This document shows positions 60,995 through 64,000 of a stretch of DNA of 64,000 nt, piece by piece (the first letter of the stretch is position 1; each line of letters starts with the position of its first letter). This stretch comes from Myxococcales bacterium. GTDB lineage: Bacteria; Myxococcota_A; UBA9160; UBA4427. The position numbers and the translations under genes are program-made. Location of the stretch: NCBI GenBank assembly GCA_012959805.1, contig DUCN01000042.1, positions 103,443 to 167,442 on the forward strand. Reading direction: 5' to 3'. The notes beneath the pieces are model-generated. The model did not search any database and was not told the DNA's origin. It saw only the letters and a program-made list of their open reading frames with translations.

Positions 60995-61924
60995 ATGTCG
61001 AACGAGCCCCGCCGACCCGTGACCGATGAAGAAGTAGCGACTTTCCAGCGAGACGGTGCCGCCTTGATCAAGAATGTGCTCTCGGACGAGTGGGTGGATC
61101 TGATCCGCGAAGGGACCGACACCGCGATCGAGCGTCCCGACGTCATGTCCGAAGACCTCGGAACACTCCGAGTGGATCAGTTTCCGGCTGCAAAGTCGGA
61201 GGCGCTGAAACACTTCATCGATCATTCACCGATCGCGAAGATCGTCGGTCGCGCACTACAGAGCCCCGTGCGTTTCTACATGGATCAGCTCTTCTACAAG
61301 CCCAAGGGTCTCTTCCTTCCAACACCGTGGCATCAGGATACTTGTTATTACAATATCGCAGGCGAAGACCTGGTTCGCGCCTGGGTGTCGCCGGATCCCG
61401 TACCGCGCAACGTGAGTCTCGAAGTCGTGCGTGGATCACATCTCTGGAACGTCACCTACAGTCCCCTCGCGGGCCGCGACCCCGATGCAGACGAGGACGC
61501 GAAGGCGATGATCGAGAGTTCTCGACCCGATGAACCCATGCTCGGAGTCGAGGCCTATGACGACTGGAACTACTTCAGCGGAGTTCGGGACAAGAGCCTT
61601 CCGGCTGTGCCGGACATCGAGGGGCGCCGAGACTCCTACGACATCCTGGGCTGGGACTACGAGCCCGGCGACGTCATCCTCTTTCACGGACACATCCTCC
61701 ACGGGGCAGGCGGTGGCGTCGAGTCGCCGAACCCGCGCCGTGCCCACGCGTCGCTCTGGGCCGGGTCGGACGTGCGGTACCAGCACAGACCCGGACAGAT
61801 CATTCCGGACCCCCGCGCTCTCTACGAGTACAAACCGAAGACCGGTCAGCCCCTGAGCGACTTCCCCGACGTCTTCCCAGTGGTCTGGTCTCCTGAGGAA
61901 ACGGGCGTGGCGAGCCGCGACTAA
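60995..61924 (+). CDS. Phytanoyl-CoA dioxygenase (PhyH) family protein
   Basis: A 309-residue Fe(II)/2-oxoglutarate dioxygenase. The iron triad is His113-x-Asp115 (PWHQDT) and His236 (ILHGAGG), with Arg248 or 249 (PNPRRA) as probable 2-oxoglutarate ligand; GDVILFHGH is characteristic. ATG 60995 follows GGAAGG at rather long distance. It would hydroxylate an acyl-CoA or a free terpenoid-like compound. Convergent with the ThuA-like gene at 61978. Confidence 0.9.
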   Translation: MSNEPRRPVTDEEVATFQRDGAALIKNVLSDEWVDLIREGTDTAIERPDVMSEDLGTLRVDQFPAAKSEALKHFIDHSPIAKIVGRALQSPVRFYMDQLFYKPKGLFLPTPWHQDTCYYNIAGEDLVRAWVSPDPVPRNVSLEVVRGSHLWNVTYSPLAGRDPDADEDAKAMIESSRPDEPMLGVEAYDDWNYFSGVRDKSLPAVPDIEGRRDSYDILGWDYEPGDVILFHGHILHGAGGGVESPNPRRAHASLWAGSDVRYQHRPGQIIPDPRALYEYKPKTGQPLSDFPDVFPVVWSPEETGVASRD

Positions 61925-61977
61925 CAGCTTCGATGCCGCGGGTTCGCGCTGCAGGCATTTCCAATGGGTGCCCTTTG

Positions 61978-62718
61978 CTAAAGGGTCCCGGCGCCCCATC
62001 GCAGCGCGCGTCGAAGCAGCTCGATGAAGATCGGGTTCTCCCAGGAGCCGCGGACGACGTCGGCGATCTCCTGCATGGGACGCATGTCGTACTTGCCACA
62101 GCAATGGCCAAGGGTGATGTAGAGAACCTCGCCGTCACCGACCGGGTGGGTGTAGGCGACGAGCCTGGGATCATCTTCGGGCCATTCGTTCTCGACATAC
62201 CCCGAGTGGAATGTCCCCGTAAAACGCGTCTCGAGCAGCGGCTTCACGTCGCCGTAATATTCGCAGAGGTAGATTTCGTCCGAAGCCTCGAAGCTCTCGA
62301 TCCCCGCCACGAGCGGATGTCCCGGATCCGAAACCGTGACCTTGTAGGGTTGGATGGGCGGGTGGGAGATGAACCGACTGCCCAAAGTCTCCATAAACGT
62401 CTTATGGCTCCGCGGGCATTGCAGACCTTCGGGCGTAAAGTCCAGAATCGCATTCGTACCATGCAGCGCGATCCAGCGCCCTCCCCCCGCAACGAAGTCC
62501 CTCAGTGCCCGCTCCTCGACCTCGGTCGGCCGTAGATCACAGGTGTAGGTCACCAGGAAGTCGGATTGGGAAATCGCTTCGGTGTCCGAGAAGTTCTCGG
62601 CGACGCGCGTACAGACATCGTGATTCTCCGCGAGAAGCTTGAGCAACTCCAGCCGTGCGAAGTCCGTGTCGTGGTAACGGGCGTTCGCCACGAGGTAGGC
62701 GTGAATCGGTTCAGGCAT
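61978..62718 (-). CDS. ThuA-like domain protein
   Basis: A 246-residue ThuA-like protein, clearly paralogous to that at 7873: AYLVANARYHDTDFARLELL, TYTCDLRPT, HGTNAILDFTPEG, DPGHPLVAGIESF, DEIYLCEYYG, YITLGHC. The shared features, including HPPIQPYKV, extend over the full length. AGGAG lies ten bases before ATG 62718. It is followed upstream by a cupin gene on the same strand (80-base gap), so the two could be co-transcribed. Reaction unknown. Confidence 0.85.
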   Translation of the reverse strand: MPEPIHAYLVANARYHDTDFARLELLKLLAENHDVCTRVAENFSDTEAISQSDFLVTYTCDLRPTEVEERALRDFVAGGGRWIALHGTNAILDFTPEGLQCPRSHKTFMETLGSRFISHPPIQPYKVTVSDPGHPLVAGIESFEASDEIYLCEYYGDVKPLLETRFTGTFHSGYVENEWPEDDPRLVAYTHPVGDGEVLYITLGHCCGKYDMRPMQEIADVVRGSWENPIFIELLRRALRWGAGTL

Positions 62719-62798
62719 GAACTAGAGGCTCCTTCGTATCGTCGTATCGTGCATGGCCACCCGATACCGCACCGGTCTCGATTCGACTTCCTGGCAGA

Positions 62799-63200
62799 CT
62801 ACTTCTTCGACAGCATCCTATACCAACCCTCGGCATCGGATATGCCGGCGATTGCTCCATCGGGTCCGTACATCGCGAGAGGCCCGTACGACGTGAACAA
62901 ATAGATGGTCTCTTCCGAGAACGTCGTCTTCGGGTGTTCGGCGCCCATTCGTTCCCGAGCGAAATAGCCCGCCTTTGCGATTCCCCCCTGATATTCGATG
63001 CAACCCTCGAGCACGTAGAAGTCGGCCGGGGCGAGGTGCCTATGGGGCGGTGCGACGGTCCCGGCGGCCTGCTTGAACATGACCGTCCACGTCCCCGTCT
63101 GCGCACAAGCTCGAATCAGCTTGGCCCACGCTCCCTCTCCGACTGTCACCCAGGACAGCTCTTCGACATTGACTAGCAACTCTTCTGGCTGAAAGGTCAT
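62799..63200 (-). CDS. Cupin-domain protein, dihydroxyacetophenone-dioxygenase-like
   Basis: A 133-residue single cupin. The metal motif region is APPHRHLAPADFYVLEG, with GYFARERMGAEHPKTTF contributing the second half. It resembles 2,4'-dihydroxyacetophenone dioxygenase and acetylacetone-cleaving-enzyme-type cupins, which cut C-C bonds beside a carbonyl. GGAGAAG precedes ATG 63200; upstream in-frame residues are arginine-rich and not part of the fold. Activity is uncertain. Confidence 0.8.
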   Translation of the reverse strand: MTFQPEELLVNVEELSWVTVGEGAWAKLIRACAQTGTWTVMFKQAAGTVAPPHRHLAPADFYVLEGCIEYQGGIAKAGYFARERMGAEHPKTTFSEETIYLFTSYGPLAMYGPDGAIAGISDAEGWYRMLSKK

Positions 63201-63411
63201 ACGGGCTTCTCCACGAGTTCTCTCTCGGCAGCGACTGAAGACGTCGTCGCTCGCCATCCAGTGTGCGATGTCCAGCGCCCACAAAGATAACACCTGGTGC
63301 AACCGGCCACGCCGGAAAACCCGACTCATCCTTGGGTTCTATCCAACCACGTCGAATAACTCAGTTTTGCTCACTATACTGCCGCTGCTCGATCAACCCA
63401 AGGAGAAGTCC

Positions 63412-64000
63412 GTGCCGGACGGAAGCAGCTACAAACACATTCTTTACGAGGTCGAGAAAGGGCGCGCTCGCGTGACCCTGAATCGCCCGAATCAACGCAA
63501 TGCACTCTCCCTCGCACTGCTCGAAGAACTTCGGGACGCTCTCTGGGAAGCCGATGACGACCAGTCCGTCCACTCGGTGATCCTTCGAGGGGCAGGCTCG
63601 GGGTTCAGCGCAGGGTACGACCTCGCGCCCACGCATTTGACCGGTCGCGACGACGGGGTGAAGCGCCGAACGGGACGCGGAATCGACGATGACACCTGGA
63701 TGCTCGAGCGCTTCCAACGCTGCCTTCGAACGCTCTGGGAGATGCACAAGCCTTCGATCGCACAGATCCATGGTCACTGCCTCGCCGGAGGGACGGACCT
63801 CGCGCTCTATTGCGATGTCCTCATCGCTGCCGACGATACGCGTATCGGCTTTCCCCCGCTGCGGAACATGGGAGCACCGCCGAACCATCTATGGCTCTAC
63901 CATTGCGGTCCCCAATGGACCAAGCGGTTGCTCCTCACGGGAGACTCGGTCAGCGGCGAAGACGCCGCGCGCATTGGTCTCGTCATGAAATCCGTACCGG
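63412..64000 (+). CDS. Enoyl-CoA hydratase/isomerase family protein, cut by window end
   Basis: The first 196 codons of a crotonase-fold protein continue past the right edge. GTG 63412 has AAGGAG six bases upstream. NRPNQRNALS and GAGSGFSAGYDL form the CoA and oxyanion sites; HGHCLAGGTDLALYCDV continues. The two hydratase glutamates are not kept (GGTDLA has Asp; the second region reads PPLRNMGAPPNHLW), so it may not be a simple hydratase. Confidence 0.87.
   Translation, partial: MPDGSSYKHILYEVEKGRARVTLNRPNQRNALSLALLEELRDALWEADDDQSVHSVILRGAGSGFSAGYDLAPTHLTGRDDGVKRRTGRGIDDDTWMLERFQRCLRTLWEMHKPSIAQIHGHCLAGGTDLALYCDVLIAADDTRIGFPPLRNMGAPPNHLWLYHCGPQWTKRLLLTGDSVSGEDAARIGLVMKSVP

Noticed and set aside
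1-64000. CRISPR arrays, tRNA, rRNA, riboswitches, attachment sites or replication origins
   Set aside because: I saw no regularly spaced repeats, no cloverleaf-like sequence or conserved rRNA stretch, and no element of these types in the gaps. This was by eye; tRNAscan and Infernal would be decisive.

Overview
This window is a dense stretch of bacterial DNA, about 60% G+C by eye, read on both strands. It carries almost only oxidative catabolism genes. No rRNA, tRNA, CRISPR array, ribosomal protein or recognisable transcription regulator is visible. The gene types resemble the large steroid/terpenoid/xenobiotic degradation regions of soil and marine bacteria: six intact and one broken Rieske ring-hydroxylating oxygenase (RHO) alpha subunits, four cytochrome P450s, twelve short-chain dehydrogenases (SDRs), seven NTF2/SnoaL-fold proteins, two medium-chain enoyl-reductase-like proteins, luciferase-like and split-barrel enzymes of the kind that often use F420, and a few CoA-type enzymes. 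A probable selenocysteine codon implies a Sec-decoding host. I cannot name the taxon; an uncultured proteobacterial, myxobacterial or Binatota-like lineage would fit, but this is inference.

Layout. 1-8634: reductase, SDRs, a 517-residue RHO, a graveyard of two C-terminal gene remnants (3546-4155), a luciferase-like oxidoreductase and a ThuA-like protein. 8752-10990: operon of NTF2-like protein, Rieske ferredoxin and RHO. 11021-18899: SnoaL-like protein, P450, transporter remnant, the operon RHO / SnoaL / zinc dehydrogenase, another RHO and an MFE-2-type SDR. 19053-24950: small DUF1330 protein, SDRs, acyl-CoA-dehydrogenase-like monooxygenase with a split-barrel partner, RHO pseudogene. 25282-36378: VOC proteins, nitroreductase, crotonase, an RHO followed by a 71-residue partner-like protein, ThuA-like protein, HAD plus kinase pair, GPH-type transporter, DapB-like dehydrogenase. 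36451-43656: SDR, split-barrel protein, P450, a redoxin with in-frame TGA, and the operon P450 / SDR / NTF2. 43769-51032: P450, amidohydrolase, acyl-CoA ligase, membrane spermidine-synthase-like protein. 51169-64000: IS remnant, luciferase-like enzyme, RHO plus Ddn-like protein, two NTF2 proteins, two hot-dog dehydratase-like proteins, SDRs, a limonene-epoxide-hydrolase-like enzyme, an uncharacterised protein coupled to a reductase, a PhyH dioxygenase, ThuA-like protein, cupin and a crotonase cut by the window edge.

How the genes may work together (inference): RHOs and P450s hydroxylate a hydrophobic, probably polycyclic or terpenoid substrate; SDRs and the zinc dehydrogenase oxidise the alcohols; NTF2-fold proteins isomerise, hydrate or open epoxides; enoyl-reductase, CoA-ligase, hot-dog and crotonase proteins process side-chain or ring-opened acids. 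Only one Rieske ferredoxin and no ferredoxin reductase is seen, so electron supply must come mostly from elsewhere.

The two observations I value most are: (1) 39231-40352, a ResA/TlpA-like redoxin whose active site reads Trp-Ser-Pro-Tyr-(TGA)-Gly-Cys, with the reading frame and domain architecture continuing afterwards and a hairpin of bacterial-SECIS geometry directly downstream; (2) 27446-27661, a 71-residue protein overlapping the stop codon of an RHO gene and resembling a segment embedded inside the RHO at 1944-3497.
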